Shown: positions 42,868 to 52,015, counted from the stretch's first letter. The stretch: DNA of 64,000 bases from Sphingomonas taxi (GCA_003243195.1 QFQI01000008.1:1-64000); one strand, 5' to 3'. The notes: a model not told the origin generated them from the sequence alone. A program made the numbers and translations.

Positions 42868-43037
42868 GGCGGCGGGCCTAGCAGCGTGAATGGCGCCGCT
42901 CAACGGCGGGGCATGCCGCCGTGCGGCGGATGGTGGCGGCACCGGACGATGGCCGGCGCGTTGTTGCTGCATTGCGGCGGACGTGATGTGATATATGGCC
43001 GATCGCACCCATGCCGATGGGAAAAGGAACCTCGCGA

Positions 43038-44285
43038 ATGTTGTACGACGCCTATGAATTCCAGCGATCGTGGCTTGCCTCGGCCAGCGCGATGGCGACC
43101 GTCGGCGCCAACTGGCTGAACAACCCGTCCAATCCGCTCGCCTATCTCGGCGGCGGGCCGCTGGTGGCGTCGGCGCTGGAGGTGTTCGCGCATGCCTCCG
43201 CCTCGCGCGGCAAGCCGGCGTTCGGACTCGACCGGACGACCGTCGACGGTCGCGAGGTGGCGGTGACGGAGGAGATCGTGCTCCAGCGGCCGTTCGGCCA
43301 GCTCAAGCGGTTCCGGCGCGAGGGCGTGGAGGGCGGGCCGCGCCTGCTGATCGCGGCGCCGATGTCGGGCCATTTCGCGACGCTGCTGCGCGGCACGGTG
43401 GAGCGGATGCTGCCGGTCGCCGACGTCTACATCACCGACTGGCGCGATGCGAAGCTGGTGCCGCTGCGCGAGGGTGAGTTCGACCTCGATGATTATATCG
43501 ACTATCTGATCGCCTTTCTGGAGGCGATCGGTCCCGACGCGAACGGGCCGGAGGGTGGACCGAAGGGCGCACACATGCTCGCGGTCTGCCAGCCGTCGGT
43601 GCCGTGCCTGGCGGCGACCGCGCTGATGAGCGCCGACCGCAACCCGTGCCGCCCGCGCACGCTGACGATGATGGGCGGGCCGATCGACACGCGCGAGGCG
43701 CCGACCGCGGTCAACACGCTCGCCACCGAACGGCCGTTCGCCTGGTTCGAGCAGAATGTGATCGCGACCGTGCCGATGCTCTATCCCGGCGCCGGGCGGA
43801 AGGTGTATCCGGGCTTCCTGCAATTGTCGGGGTTCATGACCATGAACCTGGGCAACCACATGATGAGCCATTACGAGCTGTTCAAGCATCTGGTCACCGG
43901 CGATGGCGAGAGCGCCGACGCGACCAAGAGCTTCTACGACGAATATCGCTCGGTGTGCGACATGACCGCCGAATTCTACCTGCAGACGATTGACACGGTG
44001 TTCCAGTCGCACAGCCTGCCGAAAGGCGAGATGCTGCACCGCGGGCGGCGTGTCGATGTGGGCGCGATCACCGATGTCGGGCTGCTGGCGATCGAGGGCG
44101 AGCGCGACGACATCTCCGGGCTGGGCCAGACCAAGGCGGCGCTGACCATCGCCACCGGGCTGCCGGCGGAGAAGAAGCGCTATTACATGGCCGAGAGCGT
44201 CGGCCATTACGGCATCTTCAACGGCTCGAAATGGCGCAACCGCATCGCGCCGGTGGTCGAGGAATGGATGGCGGCGAATGCGTGA
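43038..44285 (+). CDS. phaZ: intracellular polyhydroxyalkanoate depolymerase (415 aa)
   Basis: The start M-L-Y-D-A-Y-E-F-Q-R follows AAGGAACC. The protein matches the intracellular PhaZ family throughout: P-L-A-Y-L-G-G-G, T-D-W-R-D-A, the nucleophile region V-C-Q-P-S-V-P near residue 188 (cysteine in place of the serine of a normal lipase box), M-M-G-G-P-I-D-T-R, and the acid/histidine part with E-S-V-G-H-Y-G-I-F-N-G. It mobilises stored PHA in the cytoplasm. It is divergent from the ABC exporter (170 bp gap) and belongs with PhaC-like, phaR and the thiolase in this window. Confidence 0.93.
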   Translation: MLYDAYEFQRSWLASASAMATVGANWLNNPSNPLAYLGGGPLVASALEVFAHASASRGKPAFGLDRTTVDGREVAVTEEIVLQRPFGQLKRFRREGVEGGPRLLIAAPMSGHFATLLRGTVERMLPVADVYITDWRDAKLVPLREGEFDLDDYIDYLIAFLEAIGPDANGPEGGPKGAHMLAVCQPSVPCLAATALMSADRNPCRPRTLTMMGGPIDTREAPTAVNTLATERPFAWFEQNVIATVPMLYPGAGRKVYPGFLQLSGFMTMNLGNHMMSHYELFKHLVTGDGESADATKSFYDEYRSVCDMTAEFYLQTIDTVFQSHSLPKGEMLHRGRRVDVGAITDVGLLAIEGERDDISGLGQTKAALTIATGLPAEKKRYYMAESVGHYGIFNGSKWRNRIAPVVEEWMAANA

Positions 44286-44387
44286 GGGCGCGGCCTGAGG
44301 TATGAGGCCGGCGGAGGGGCGGTGCGTGGCGAGTGACGCGCCGTCGGGCGCCGCGCCGTCCCTCATGTCCGGCGCGGCGACGAGCGG

Positions 44388-44891
44388 TCAGGCCGGGCTG
44401 CTTTCCGCGGTGGTCTGCACCTTGGCATGGCTGCCTTCCTGACCGGATTTGATCGTGCCACCGAACAGCATCTTGACGCGTCCCGCGATGCTCATGTCGG
44501 TTTCCCACAATTCCGCGGAATCGATGTCGACGCGCAGCAGCGCGAGATTGGGGTCGTTGCGGCCCTCGGGAAACCACGCCTCCACCTGCTTGTTCCACAA
44601 TTTGTCGATCAGCGCCGGGTCGTTGTCGATCCGCGCCTGTCCATCGAGGCAGGCAAAGAGATCGTGCCCCTTCGACACATATTGCGCCATCACGCGTCCG
44701 CCGCCGGCGAGGCGATTGTCCTTGCCGATGAAGAAGAACAGCGTGTCGACCTGATCCTTGTCGAGCTGTGCGGTCAGCGGCTCGTGGTGCGCATGGCCGT
44801 CGGTCGGGCCGACCATGACAAACGGGCTGTCGGCCATCTTCTGCCACAGGTCGGTCTTCAGCTTGGTGGGATCGGTATTGGCATCGGCCAT
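44388..44891 (-). CDS. general stress protein 26-like, pyridoxamine phosphate oxidase fold (167 aa)
   Basis: The split-barrel flavin-binding fold of the GS26 group is seen: D-L-W-Q-K-M-A-D-S-P-F-V-M-V, L-D-K-D-Q-V-D-T-L-F-F-F-I-G-K-D-N-R-L, and A-W-F-P-E-G-R-N-D-P-N-L-A-L-L-R-V. It probably binds FMN or FAD; enzymatic activity is unproved for most members. ATG 44891 follows AGGAGACGC, a strong ribosome-binding site. A 17-bp perfect hairpin lies just upstream. Confidence 0.9.
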   Translation of the reverse strand: MADANTDPTKLKTDLWQKMADSPFVMVGPTDGHAHHEPLTAQLDKDQVDTLFFFIGKDNRLAGGGRVMAQYVSKGHDLFACLDGQARIDNDPALIDKLWNKQVEAWFPEGRNDPNLALLRVDIDSAELWETDMSIAGRVKMLFGGTIKSGQEGSHAKVQTTAESSPA

Positions 44892-44943
44892 GTCGCGTCT
44901 CCTGTGTGGGTTGACGGGAGAACGAGAGGGTGGGGTGTTGGTT

Positions 44944-44981
44944 GCTCGTCCCTGTGGAAAGCCCTTTCCACAGGGACGAGC
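44944..44981. repeat. 17-bp perfect hairpin between the stress protein and the 30-aa ORF
   Basis: Arms GCTCGTCCCTGTGGAAA (44944-44960) and its exact complement (44965-44981) surround GCCC. It lies in the divergent space between the stress-protein start (minus) and the small ORF (plus). As it is at the 5' end of both genes, it cannot be a simple terminator for them; a leader structure or operator is possible. Confidence 0.75.
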
Positions 44982-45054
44982 GATTGCTGACCGCTCCTGC
45001 ACGACGCATACCGCGTTGCGGCGGCGATCCTGCCGTCGGTTCAGGAGCACGGAA

Positions 45055-45147
45055 ATGACGTTTGCCGGCTTGTGCCTGTTTCTTGGCACCTTGTTCGCCT
45101 TTGCCACCCTGGTGTTGAAGGTGATCGAGGTCGCACGGAAGCCGTAA
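45055..45147 (+). CDS. 30-residue single-helix membrane peptide
   Basis: ATG 45055 follows CAGGAG at eight bases. The product starts M-T-F-A-G-L-C-L-F-L-G and continues as one hydrophobic helix (to L-V-L-K-V-I-E-V) ending in A-R-K-P. A strong ribosome-binding site, a clean membrane helix with a positive end, and a terminator-like hairpin after the stop (45192-45221) together support a real small gene. No family is known to me. Confidence 0.6.
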   Translation: MTFAGLCLFLGTLFAFATLVLKVIEVARKP

Positions 45148-45191
45148 CACACGGGCGGGGTTCGGTCTGGCAGCCGGGCCCCAAACGAATT

Positions 45192-45221
45192 GAGCCCCGA
45201 TCGCTGGCACGATCGGGGCTC
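45192..45221. terminator. 12-bp hairpin after the small membrane peptide
   Basis: GAGCCCCGATCG (45192-45203), loop CTGGCA, CGATCGGGGCTC (45210-45221), perfect. It is placed between the small ORF and the convergent thiolase gene, so it could stop transcription from both sides. There is no T-run (ATTCAGG follows). Confidence 0.7.
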
Positions 45222-45287
45222 ATTCAGGAGTCGGAATGACGTTACCGACGATCAATTAGATAGCACATTTCGTGCTGCCTTTCAACC

Positions 45288-46466
45288 TCACAGCACCTCG
45301 AACAACCCCGCCGCGCCCATGCCGCCGCCGACGCACATCGTCACCACGACATGCTTCGCCCCGCGGCGTTTTCCCTCGATCAGCGCGTGGCCGACCATGC
45401 GCGCACCCGACATGCCATAGGGATGGCCGACCGCGATCGCGCCGCCATCGACGTTCAGCAATTCGTCGGGGATGCCCAGCGTGTCGCGGCAATACAGCAC
45501 CTGCACCGCGAACGCCTCGTTCAGCTCCCACAGCCCGATGTCGTTCATCGTCAGGCCGTTGCGCTCCAGCAGCTTGGGGATGGCGAAGACCGGGCCGATC
45601 CCCATCTCGTCGGGCGCGGTGCCCGCCACCGCCATGCCGACATAGCGGCCGAGCGGGGTCAGCCCGCGCTGTTCGGCGAGCTTTTCCTCCATCAGCACGC
45701 TGGCCGACGCGCCGTCCGACAGTTGCGAGGCATTGCCGGCGGTGATGTTCAGGTCCGGCCCCAGCACCGGCTTCAGCGCGCGCAGCCCCTCCAGCGTGGT
45801 GTCGGCGCGGTTGCCCTCGTCCTTCGACAAGGTGACCTCCTCGTGGGTGACCTCCTTCGTCTCCTTGTTCACATTCGCCTTGGTCGCGGTGACCGCGACG
45901 ATCTCGGCGTCGAAGCGGCCCGCCGCCTGCGCCGCGGCGGTGCGCATCTGCGAGCGATAGCCATATTCGTCCTGCGCCTCGCGGGAGATGCCGTAGCGCT
46001 TGGCCACCACCTCCGCGGTCTGCAGCATCGGCATGTAGATGTCGGGCTGCATCGCCAGCAGCTCCTTGTCGGGGGCGACGCGCATCTCCGGCGTCTGCAC
46101 CATGCTGATGCTCTCGACGCCGCCGCCGATCGTGACCTGCATGCCGTCGACGACGATCTGCTTGGCGGCGGTGGCGATCGCCATCAGCCCCGACGCGCAC
46201 TGCCGGTCCAGCGACATGCCCGACACGGTCGTCGGCAGGCCGGCGCGCAACAGGCTGGTACGCGCGATGTTGGGCGATTGATGCCCCTGCTGGAGCGCGG
46301 CGCCCATCACCACGTCGTCCACCTCCGCGCCGTCGATCCCGGCGCGCTCCACCGCGGCCCTGATCGCGTGGCTGGCCAAAGTGGGGGAGGGCAGGTTGTT
46401 GAACGCGCCGCGATACGCGCGACCGATCGGCGTGCGGGCGGTGGAGACGATGACGGCGGAGCGCAT
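45288..46466 (-). CDS. acetyl-CoA C-acyltransferase (thiolase, 392 aa)
   Basis: All thiolase residues are present: nucleophile cysteine in R-Q-C-A-S-G (residue ~90), N-E-A-F-A near 325, histidine in G-G-A-I-A-V-G-H-P near 355 and the second cysteine in M-C-V-G-G-G-M-G near 385. Thiolases of this length run either beta-oxidation (FadA) or acetoacetyl-CoA formation for PHA (PhaA). The substrate cannot be separated by sequence reading alone. Next to a MaoC hydratase and a PHA depolymerase, either role fits. ATG 46466 follows AAAGG. The MaoC gene is 29 bp upstream on the same strand. Confidence 0.93.
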   Translation of the reverse strand: MRSAVIVSTARTPIGRAYRGAFNNLPSPTLASHAIRAAVERAGIDGAEVDDVVMGAALQQGHQSPNIARTSLLRAGLPTTVSGMSLDRQCASGLMAIATAAKQIVVDGMQVTIGGGVESISMVQTPEMRVAPDKELLAMQPDIYMPMLQTAEVVAKRYGISREAQDEYGYRSQMRTAAAQAAGRFDAEIVAVTATKANVNKETKEVTHEEVTLSKDEGNRADTTLEGLRALKPVLGPDLNITAGNASQLSDGASASVLMEEKLAEQRGLTPLGRYVGMAVAGTAPDEMGIGPVFAIPKLLERNGLTMNDIGLWELNEAFAVQVLYCRDTLGIPDELLNVDGGAIAVGHPYGMSGARMVGHALIEGKRRGAKHVVVTMCVGGGMGAAGLFEVL

Positions 46467-46495
46467 GGTGTTGCCTTTCACTGACGGGGCGGGAA

Positions 46496-46945
46496 TTACA
46501 CGAACACCTGCGAGATCCATTCCGCGATCATCGCGGGCTTGTCCTGCCCCTCGATCTCGACAGTCATCTCGCTGGTGATCTGAAACTGGCCGGGGCGCTT
46601 CTGCGTGAACGCGGTCAGGCGGGAGCGGCCGCGAATGCGCGATCCCGATGGCACGGGGGCCACGAACCGCACCCGGTCGCTGCCATAGTTGACGCCCATC
46701 GTCGCGCCGTCCAGCCGCGGCGCGTCCGGCGTGCGCTCCATTATCTGCGGCAGCAGCGACAGCGTCAGGAAACCGTGCGCGATCGTGGTGCCGAACGGCG
46801 TGTGCCGGGCACGCTCGGGATCGACGTGGATGAACTGGTGGTCGCCCGTCGCCTCCGCGAAGGCGTCGATCATCGCCTGCGTCACCGTGATCCACGCCGA
46901 AACGCTTTCACGTCCGATCGCGGCCTGCATCTCGTCCACCGTCAC
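46496..46945 (-). CDS. MaoC-like (R)-enoyl-CoA hydratase (149 aa)
   Basis: The hot-dog fold hydratase motif is complete: A-E-A-T-G-D-H-Q-F-I-H-V-D, then P-F-G-T-T-I-A-H-G-F-L-T-L-S-L-L-P, with the catalytic Asp/His pair in D-H-Q-F-I-H. It hydrates enoyl-CoA to (R)-3-hydroxyacyl-CoA, linking fatty-acid oxidation to PHA monomers (PhaJ role) or acting in other acyl-CoA chemistry. GTG 46945 follows GAGAGGAAA. It is co-directional with the thiolase 29 bp downstream, so the two form an operon. Confidence 0.93.
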   Translation of the reverse strand: MTVDEMQAAIGRESVSAWITVTQAMIDAFAEATGDHQFIHVDPERARHTPFGTTIAHGFLTLSLLPQIMERTPDAPRLDGATMGVNYGSDRVRFVAPVPSGSRIRGRSRLTAFTQKRPGQFQITSEMTVEIEGQDKPAMIAEWISQVFV

Positions 46946-47043
46946 GCGGTTTCCTCTCCCCAGCCGGACGCGCTACAGCGCGTGCATCCCTCTAGGCGCG
47001 CGGACCCGTGGCCCGCAAGCCTCAACGAACCGGAATCACGAAA

Positions 47044-50013
47044 ATGATCTATGCCGTACCGTCAGCTACTCTTGATACGCTGCGCCGGCTCCACCGCGCC
47101 AGCGAACCCGAAGTTCTAAAGCCGCTGCTCGACCATGCGTGGCTGGCGCCTGATTCGCGCGAGCGCGTGGTGGATACCGCATCGGGCCTGCTCGCCGACC
47201 TGCGCGCGGCGCAGGCGCGCGGCTGGGTGAACCAGTTCCTGCAGGAATATCGGCTCAATTCGTCGGAAGGGGTCGCGCTGCTGAGTCTGGCCGAGGCGTT
47301 CCTGCGCGTGCCCGATCCCGAAACCGCCGACCTGCTGATCGCCGACAAGCTGGGCGATGCCAACTGGCGCGCGCACGCCGGCCAGTCCAACTCGCGGCTG
47401 GTGAACACCGCCACCTGGGGGCTGGTGGTCGGCCGCGCGCTGGTCGGCGAGGGCGAGGCGGGGCCGCTCAAGCGGCTGCTGAGCCGCGCGGGCGAGCCGT
47501 TCGTGCGCCAGGCGGTGGGCGCGGCGATGCGGATGATGGGCGAGATCTTCGTGATGGGCCGCACCATCGAGGAAGCGACGCGGCGCATGGCGCGGCCCGA
47601 GCACAAGGGCTTCACCGCCAGCTTCGACATGCTGGGCGAGGCGGCGCGCACGACCGAGGATGCCGAGCGCTATTTCCGCGCCTATGTCGATGCGATCGCC
47701 GCGGTCGGGCGCGATCCGGGCGCGGGCCATTCGGTGTCGGTGAAGCTGTCCGCGCTCCACCCGCGCTACGAGGTGGCGCGCTGGACGGAGTGCGTGCCCG
47801 CGCTGACCGCGATGCTGGAGGCGCTGGCGACGCAGGCCGCGGCGAAGAACATCGCGCTGACCGTCGACGCCGAGGAGAGCGAGCGGCTGGAGATGAGCCT
47901 GGAGATCATCGGCGCGGTCGCGACGCTGCCGGCGCTGAAGGACTGGGACGGCTTCGGCATGGCGGTGCAGGCCTATGGCAAGCGCGCGCGCCCGGTGGTG
48001 GCATGGGCCGACGCGCTGGGCCGGGTGATGAACGTGCGGCTGGTCAAGGGCGCCTATTGGGACAGCGAGATCAAGCGCACGCAGGTCGAGGGGCTGGCCG
48101 ACTATCCGCTGTTCACGCGCAAGGCGTCGACCGACGTCAGCTATCTGGCGGTCGCGAAGGACATGCTGGCGGCCAGGAACATCCGCCCGGCCTTCGCCAG
48201 CCACAACGCGCTGACCGTCGCGACGATCGTCGAATGGGCCGGCAACTCGCGCGATTTCGAGTTCCAGCGGCTGCATGGCATGGGTGACGGCCTGTACGAG
48301 CGGCTGGTGCGCGACCAGGGCTATCACTGCCGCATCTATGCGCCGGTCGGCGGGCATCGCGACCTGCTGGCCTATCTCGTGCGGCGGTTGCTGGAGAACG
48401 GCGCCAACTCCAGCTTCGTCCACCAGCTCGCCGACGCGCGGCTGAGCGAGGCGGACATCCTTGCCGATCCCGTCGCCAAGATCGCCGCCGTGGGTGGCGC
48501 GCGGCACCCCTCGATTCCGCTGCCGGTCGAGCTGTTCCGTCCGCAGCGTGCCAATTCGATGGGGATCGACCTTGCCGATCCGGTGGTGCTGGCGGAGACG
48601 GCGGCGGCGGTGAACCGGCCGCTGCCGGCCGCCGCGCCGCGCGCGGCGAGCGATGTGGCGGGCGCGATCGGACGCGCGCACGCCTTCTTCCCGACATGGC
48701 GGGCGACCGCGATCGAGGAGCGCGCCGCGTGCCTCGACCGGCTCGCCGACCTGCTGGAGCGCGACCGCGAGCGCCTGATGGCGATCTGCGTGCAGGAAGC
48801 CTTCAAGACCATCGCCGACGCGATCGGCGAGGTGCGCGAGGCCGCGGATTTCTGCCGCTACTATGCCGCCGAGGCGCGCACGCGGCTGCGTGCGGTCGAG
48901 CTGCCCGGACCGACCGGGGAGCGCAACACGCTGCACCTCGACGGGCGCGGCGTGTGGGCGACGATCGCGCCGTGGAACTTCCCGCTGGCGATCTTCCTGG
49001 GCCAGACCGTCGCCGCGCTGGTGACCGGCAACACCGTCGTCGCCAAGCCCGCGCCGCAGACGCCGCGCATCGCCGAAGCGGCGGTGGCGCTGGCGTATGA
49101 GGCAGGCGTGCCGCGCGACGCGCTGGTGCTGGTGCCGGGCGGGCCGGAGGTCGGCGCCGCGCTGGTCGGTGACGTGCGCGTGCAGGGCGTGGCCTTCACC
49201 GGCTCCACCGCCACCGCCAAGACGATCGCGCGCGCCCTGCTGGCAGATGACGCGCGCCCGATCGTGCCGCTGATCGCCGAGACCGGCGGGATCAACGCGA
49301 TGATCGTCGATTCCACCGCGCTGCCCGAACAGGTGGTCGCCGACGTGATCGCCAGCGCCTATCGCTCCGCCGGGCAGCGCTGTTCGGCGCTGCGGCTGCT
49401 GCTGGTGCAGGAGGATATCGCCGACGGGCTGATCGCGATGCTGTCCGGTGCGATGGACCTGCTGGTGCTGGGCGCCGCCGGCGACCCGGCCACCGACGTC
49501 GGCCCGGTGATAGACCGTGCCGCCTACGACCGGCTGATGGCGTATCGCGAGGAGGCGCGCGCGCGCTGGGTGAAGACGGTCGCCGCGCCGGCCGATGGGC
49601 TGTTCGTGCCGCCGACACTGATCCGGCTCGACTCGATCGAGGCGCTGGACCGGGAATGGTTCGGGCCGCTGCTGCATGTCGCGACGTGGAAGGCCGGCGA
49701 ACTGGAGCGCACGATCGCGCGCGTCAATGCCAAGGGCTATGGGCTGACGATGGGGCTGCACAGCCGCATCGCGCGGGCGGCGGAGGTGACGGAAAGCGCC
49801 GCGGCGGTCGGCAACCTCTACATCAACCGTTCGATGATCGGCGCGGTGGTCGGCTCGCAGCCGTTCGGCGGCGAGGGGCTGTCGGGCACCGGGCCGAAGG
49901 CGGGCGGCCCGCATTATCTGTACCGCTTCTGCGCGGAGCGCGCGGTGTCGGTGGACACGACCAGCGCGGGCGGGAATGCGACACTGCTCAGCCTGGAGGA
50001 AGGCGGGATCTGA
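47044..50013 (+). CDS. putA: bifunctional proline dehydrogenase / P5C dehydrogenase PutA (989 aa)
   Basis: Residues ~60-460 are the FAD-dependent proline dehydrogenase barrel (S-V-K-L-S-A-L-H-P-R-Y, D-A-E-E-S-E-R-L, Y-D-x-E-I-K-R in G-A-Y-W-D-S-E-I-K-R). Residues ~530-970 are the aldehyde dehydrogenase part: A-P-W-N-F-P-L-A, F-T-G-S-T-A-T, and the catalytic Cys780 in G-Q-R-C-S-A. No ribbon-helix-helix DNA-binding domain precedes them, so this is a non-regulatory short PutA. Proline is oxidised to glutamate with internal channelling. Its TGA stop (50011-50013) is part of the 162-bp repeat. Confidence 0.97.
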   Translation: MIYAVPSATLDTLRRLHRASEPEVLKPLLDHAWLAPDSRERVVDTASGLLADLRAAQARGWVNQFLQEYRLNSSEGVALLSLAEAFLRVPDPETADLLIADKLGDANWRAHAGQSNSRLVNTATWGLVVGRALVGEGEAGPLKRLLSRAGEPFVRQAVGAAMRMMGEIFVMGRTIEEATRRMARPEHKGFTASFDMLGEAARTTEDAERYFRAYVDAIAAVGRDPGAGHSVSVKLSALHPRYEVARWTECVPALTAMLEALATQAAAKNIALTVDAEESERLEMSLEIIGAVATLPALKDWDGFGMAVQAYGKRARPVVAWADALGRVMNVRLVKGAYWDSEIKRTQVEGLADYPLFTRKASTDVSYLAVAKDMLAARNIRPAFASHNALTVATIVEWAGNSRDFEFQRLHGMGDGLYERLVRDQGYHCRIYAPVGGHRDLLAYLVRRLLENGANSSFVHQLADARLSEADILADPVAKIAAVGGARHPSIPLPVELFRPQRANSMGIDLADPVVLAETAAAVNRPLPAAAPRAASDVAGAIGRAHAFFPTWRATAIEERAACLDRLADLLERDRERLMAICVQEAFKTIADAIGEVREAADFCRYYAAEARTRLRAVELPGPTGERNTLHLDGRGVWATIAPWNFPLAIFLGQTVAALVTGNTVVAKPAPQTPRIAEAAVALAYEAGVPRDALVLVPGGPEVGAALVGDVRVQGVAFTGSTATAKTIARALLADDARPIVPLIAETGGINAMIVDSTALPEQVVADVIASAYRSAGQRCSALRLLLVQEDIADGLIAMLSGAMDLLVLGAAGDPATDVGPVIDRAAYDRLMAYREEARARWVKTVAAPADGLFVPPTLIRLDSIEALDREWFGPLLHVATWKAGELERTIARVNAKGYGLTMGLHSRIARAAEVTESAAAVGNLYINRSMIGAVVGSQPFGGEGLSGTGPKAGGPHYLYRFCAERAVSVDTTSAGGNATLLSLEEGGI

Positions 50014-50171
50014 GCGGCTGTTTGAAGACGCGTTGGAACGCGTTTCGCGGTGCCGGCCCGCTCCCCCTCCCGGCCACCCATCAAGGATACGCTGTGGGAG
50101 GCCGGGAGGGGGAGCGGGCCGGCACCGCCTGCAAAACGCGTTCTTCCGCGAGTTTTCAAACGGACTCTCAG
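50010..50171. repeat. 162-bp palindromic repeat, copy 2
   Basis: Same element as at 27893-28054, same length, about 94% identical. In this copy a 27-bp core stem is perfect (GGTGCCGGCCCGCTCCCC... and its complement), extended to 36 bp with one mismatch around the loop TCAAGGATACGCTG. The left end CTGAGCGG supplies the TGA stop of putA (50011-50013). Outer ends are again CTGAG/CTCAG. Confidence 0.93.
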
Positions 50172-50256
50172 AGTCCCGTTCACGATGACGGCAGGCGGGC
50201 GGATGGTGAAGCGGGGCCGGTGAACGCTGTCTCGCGTCACCGGCGTCCCGCCGCCG

Positions 50257-50278
50257 CACCCCGGCCATTGCCGGGGTG
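50257..50278. repeat. 9-bp hairpin after the glycine-zipper gene
   Basis: CACCCCGGC, loop CATT, GCCGGGGTG; perfect 9-bp stem 11 bases from the stop codon of the minus-strand gene. It probably serves as the terminator or 3' stabiliser of that gene. It belongs to the short 'CCCCGGC-N4-GCCGGGG' hairpin type. Confidence 0.6.
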
Positions 50279-50289
50279 ACGGTCGACGA

Positions 50290-50679
50290 TCAGCGGCAGC
50301 GCACCTTGCCGCGGTCGATCTCGCGGCCCAGCAGCGCACCCGCGCCGCCGCCCGCCAGCGTGCCGAGCAGCCCGCCGCCGACCAGATTGCCGAGCACCGC
50401 GCCGCCCGCGCCGCCGATCACCAGCCCGGTCGTGCCGTCATTGCGCTTGCAATAGGCGCGGCCGTCACGCCCGCGATAGACCTGATCGTTGCGGGTCAGG
50501 CGCCGCTCGCGATAATTGCCGCGGCGGTAGTTGCGCGAGGCGTCCCAGTTCTTGTCGTCGCCACGCCATTGATAATCGCGATCCCGGTCGCGGTCGCGAC
50601 GCTGGGCGTCGGCGGGCGCGGCGATCATCGGCGTCGAAACGGTGGCGACGGCCAGCGCGGTCAGCAGCAGCTTTCTCAT
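50290..50679 (-). CDS. exported glycine-zipper protein (129 aa)
   Basis: A clear signal peptide (R-K-L-L-L-T-A-L-A-V-A-T-V-S-T-P-M-I-A-A, cleaved after A-D-A) precedes a very charged region (R-D-R-D-R-D-R-D, many aromatic residues) and then a glycine zipper (G-L-V-I-G-G-A-G-G-A-V-L-G-N-L-V-G-G-G-L-L-G-T-L-A-G-G-G-A-G-A-L-L-G). Such proteins (17-kDa surface antigen/SlyB-like zippers) associate with the outer membrane or periplasm. Two cysteines (C-K-R-N and the final R-C-R) could form a disulfide. Probably envelope integrity. Confidence 0.88.
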   Translation of the reverse strand: MRKLLLTALAVATVSTPMIAAPADAQRRDRDRDRDYQWRGDDKNWDASRNYRRGNYRERRLTRNDQVYRGRDGRAYCKRNDGTTGLVIGGAGGAVLGNLVGGGLLGTLAGGGAGALLGREIDRGKVRCR

Positions 50680-50728
50680 GTCGAACTTACTCCTTCTGCC
50701 TGCACGAACGTTGCAGGCGCGGAAGGGT

Positions 50729-52015
50729 TCACGCCGGCACGGCGCCGTCCGTCTCGGGGCCGTCCGGCGCGCCCTGCGCCACCAGCATGTTCTCGCGCCG
50801 CGCGACGATCATCGGCACCACCACCTGTCCCGCGACATTCACCGCCGTGCGCCCCATGTCGAGGATCGGGTCGATCGCCAGCAGCAGCCCGGCGCCCTCC
50901 AGCGGCAGGCCGAGCGTGGTGAGCGTCAGCGTCAGCATCACCAGCGCGCCGGTCAGCCCGGCGGTCGCCGCCGAACCGATCACCGACACCAGCGCGATCA
51001 GCACGTAATCGGGCGCATGCAGCGCGATCCCGTAATATTGCGCGACGAACAGCGCCGACACCGCCGGATAGATCGCCGCGCAGCCGTCCATCTTGGTGGT
51101 CGCGGCGAACGGCACCGCAAAGGCGGCGTAGTCGCGCGGCACGCCGGCCTTCTCCGCGACCTGCTCGGTCACCGGCAGCGTGGCGATCGAGGAGCGCGAC
51201 ACGAAGCCGAGCTGGATCGCGGGCCAGGCGGTGGCGAAGAAATGGCGCGGCGACAGCCGGTTGGCGGCGAGCAGCAGCGGATAGACCACGAACAGCACCA
51301 GCGCGAGCCCGAGATAGACCGCGCTGGCGAAGCTGCCCAGCGCCGCCAGTGACGACCAGCCATAGCGCACGATCGCGGTGCCGATCAGCCCGGCGGTGCC
51401 GATCGGCGTCAGCCGCACCACCCAGCGCAGCAATTGCCGGAAGATCGCCAGCAGCGATGCGTTGGCGTTGAGGAACGCCTCGCCCGCCGCGCCGACCTTC
51501 ACCGCCGCCGCGCCGACGCCGATCGCCACGACGATCAGTTGCAGCACGTTGAAGGAGACGGCGGTGGTCGCTGCGCCGTCCTTCAGCTTCGTGCCCGCCT
51601 CCAGCCCCAGGAAATTGCCCGGGATCAGCCCGCGCAGGAAATCCAGCCACGATCCCGCGGTGCCCGGCGCGACCGCCGCCGCCGCGTCCGCGCCGCTGCG
51701 CACGCCGGGTTGCAGCAAGGTGCCCAGCGTCAGCCCGATCGCCACCGCGATCAGCGCGGTGATCGCGAACCACAGCAACGTCTGCCCGACCAGCCGCGCG
51801 GCATTGCCCAGGTCGCGCAGCGCCGCGACCGACGCGACCAGCGCGGTGAACACCAGCGGCACCACCAGCGCCTTCAGCAGGCGGACGAAGCTCTCGCCGG
51901 TGATGCGCAGCGTCTCGGCGAGTGCGCCGTCGGGCGCGCCGCGCGCCACGAAGCCCAGCGCCACGCCGATCGCCATGCCGGCGAACACCTGCACGGTGAA
52001 GGAAGGTTTCTTCAT
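50729..52015 (-). CDS. dicarboxylate/amino acid:cation symporter (DAACS/GltP type, 428 aa)
   Basis: Eight to nine membrane helices with the two re-entrant signatures of the family: S-R-S-S-I-A-T-L-P (hairpin 1 serine motif, residue ~280) and T-T-K-M-D-G-C-A (~315), then L-D-M-G-R-T-A-V-N-V-A-G-Q in the transport core. It takes up C4-dicarboxylates or acidic amino acids with cations. ATG 52015 gives the family start M-K-K-P-S-F-T-V-Q-V. The glycine-zipper gene is 49 bp downstream. The 185 bp between it and the MscS-type gene are non-coding. Confidence 0.93.
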   Translation of the reverse strand: MKKPSFTVQVFAGMAIGVALGFVARGAPDGALAETLRITGESFVRLLKALVVPLVFTALVASVAALRDLGNAARLVGQTLLWFAITALIAVAIGLTLGTLLQPGVRSGADAAAAVAPGTAGSWLDFLRGLIPGNFLGLEAGTKLKDGAATTAVSFNVLQLIVVAIGVGAAAVKVGAAGEAFLNANASLLAIFRQLLRWVVRLTPIGTAGLIGTAIVRYGWSSLAALGSFASAVYLGLALVLFVVYPLLLAANRLSPRHFFATAWPAIQLGFVSRSSIATLPVTEQVAEKAGVPRDYAAFAVPFAATTKMDGCAAIYPAVSALFVAQYYGIALHAPDYVLIALVSVIGSAATAGLTGALVMLTLTLTTLGLPLEGAGLLLAIDPILDMGRTAVNVAGQVVVPMIVARRENMLVAQGAPDGPETDGAVPA

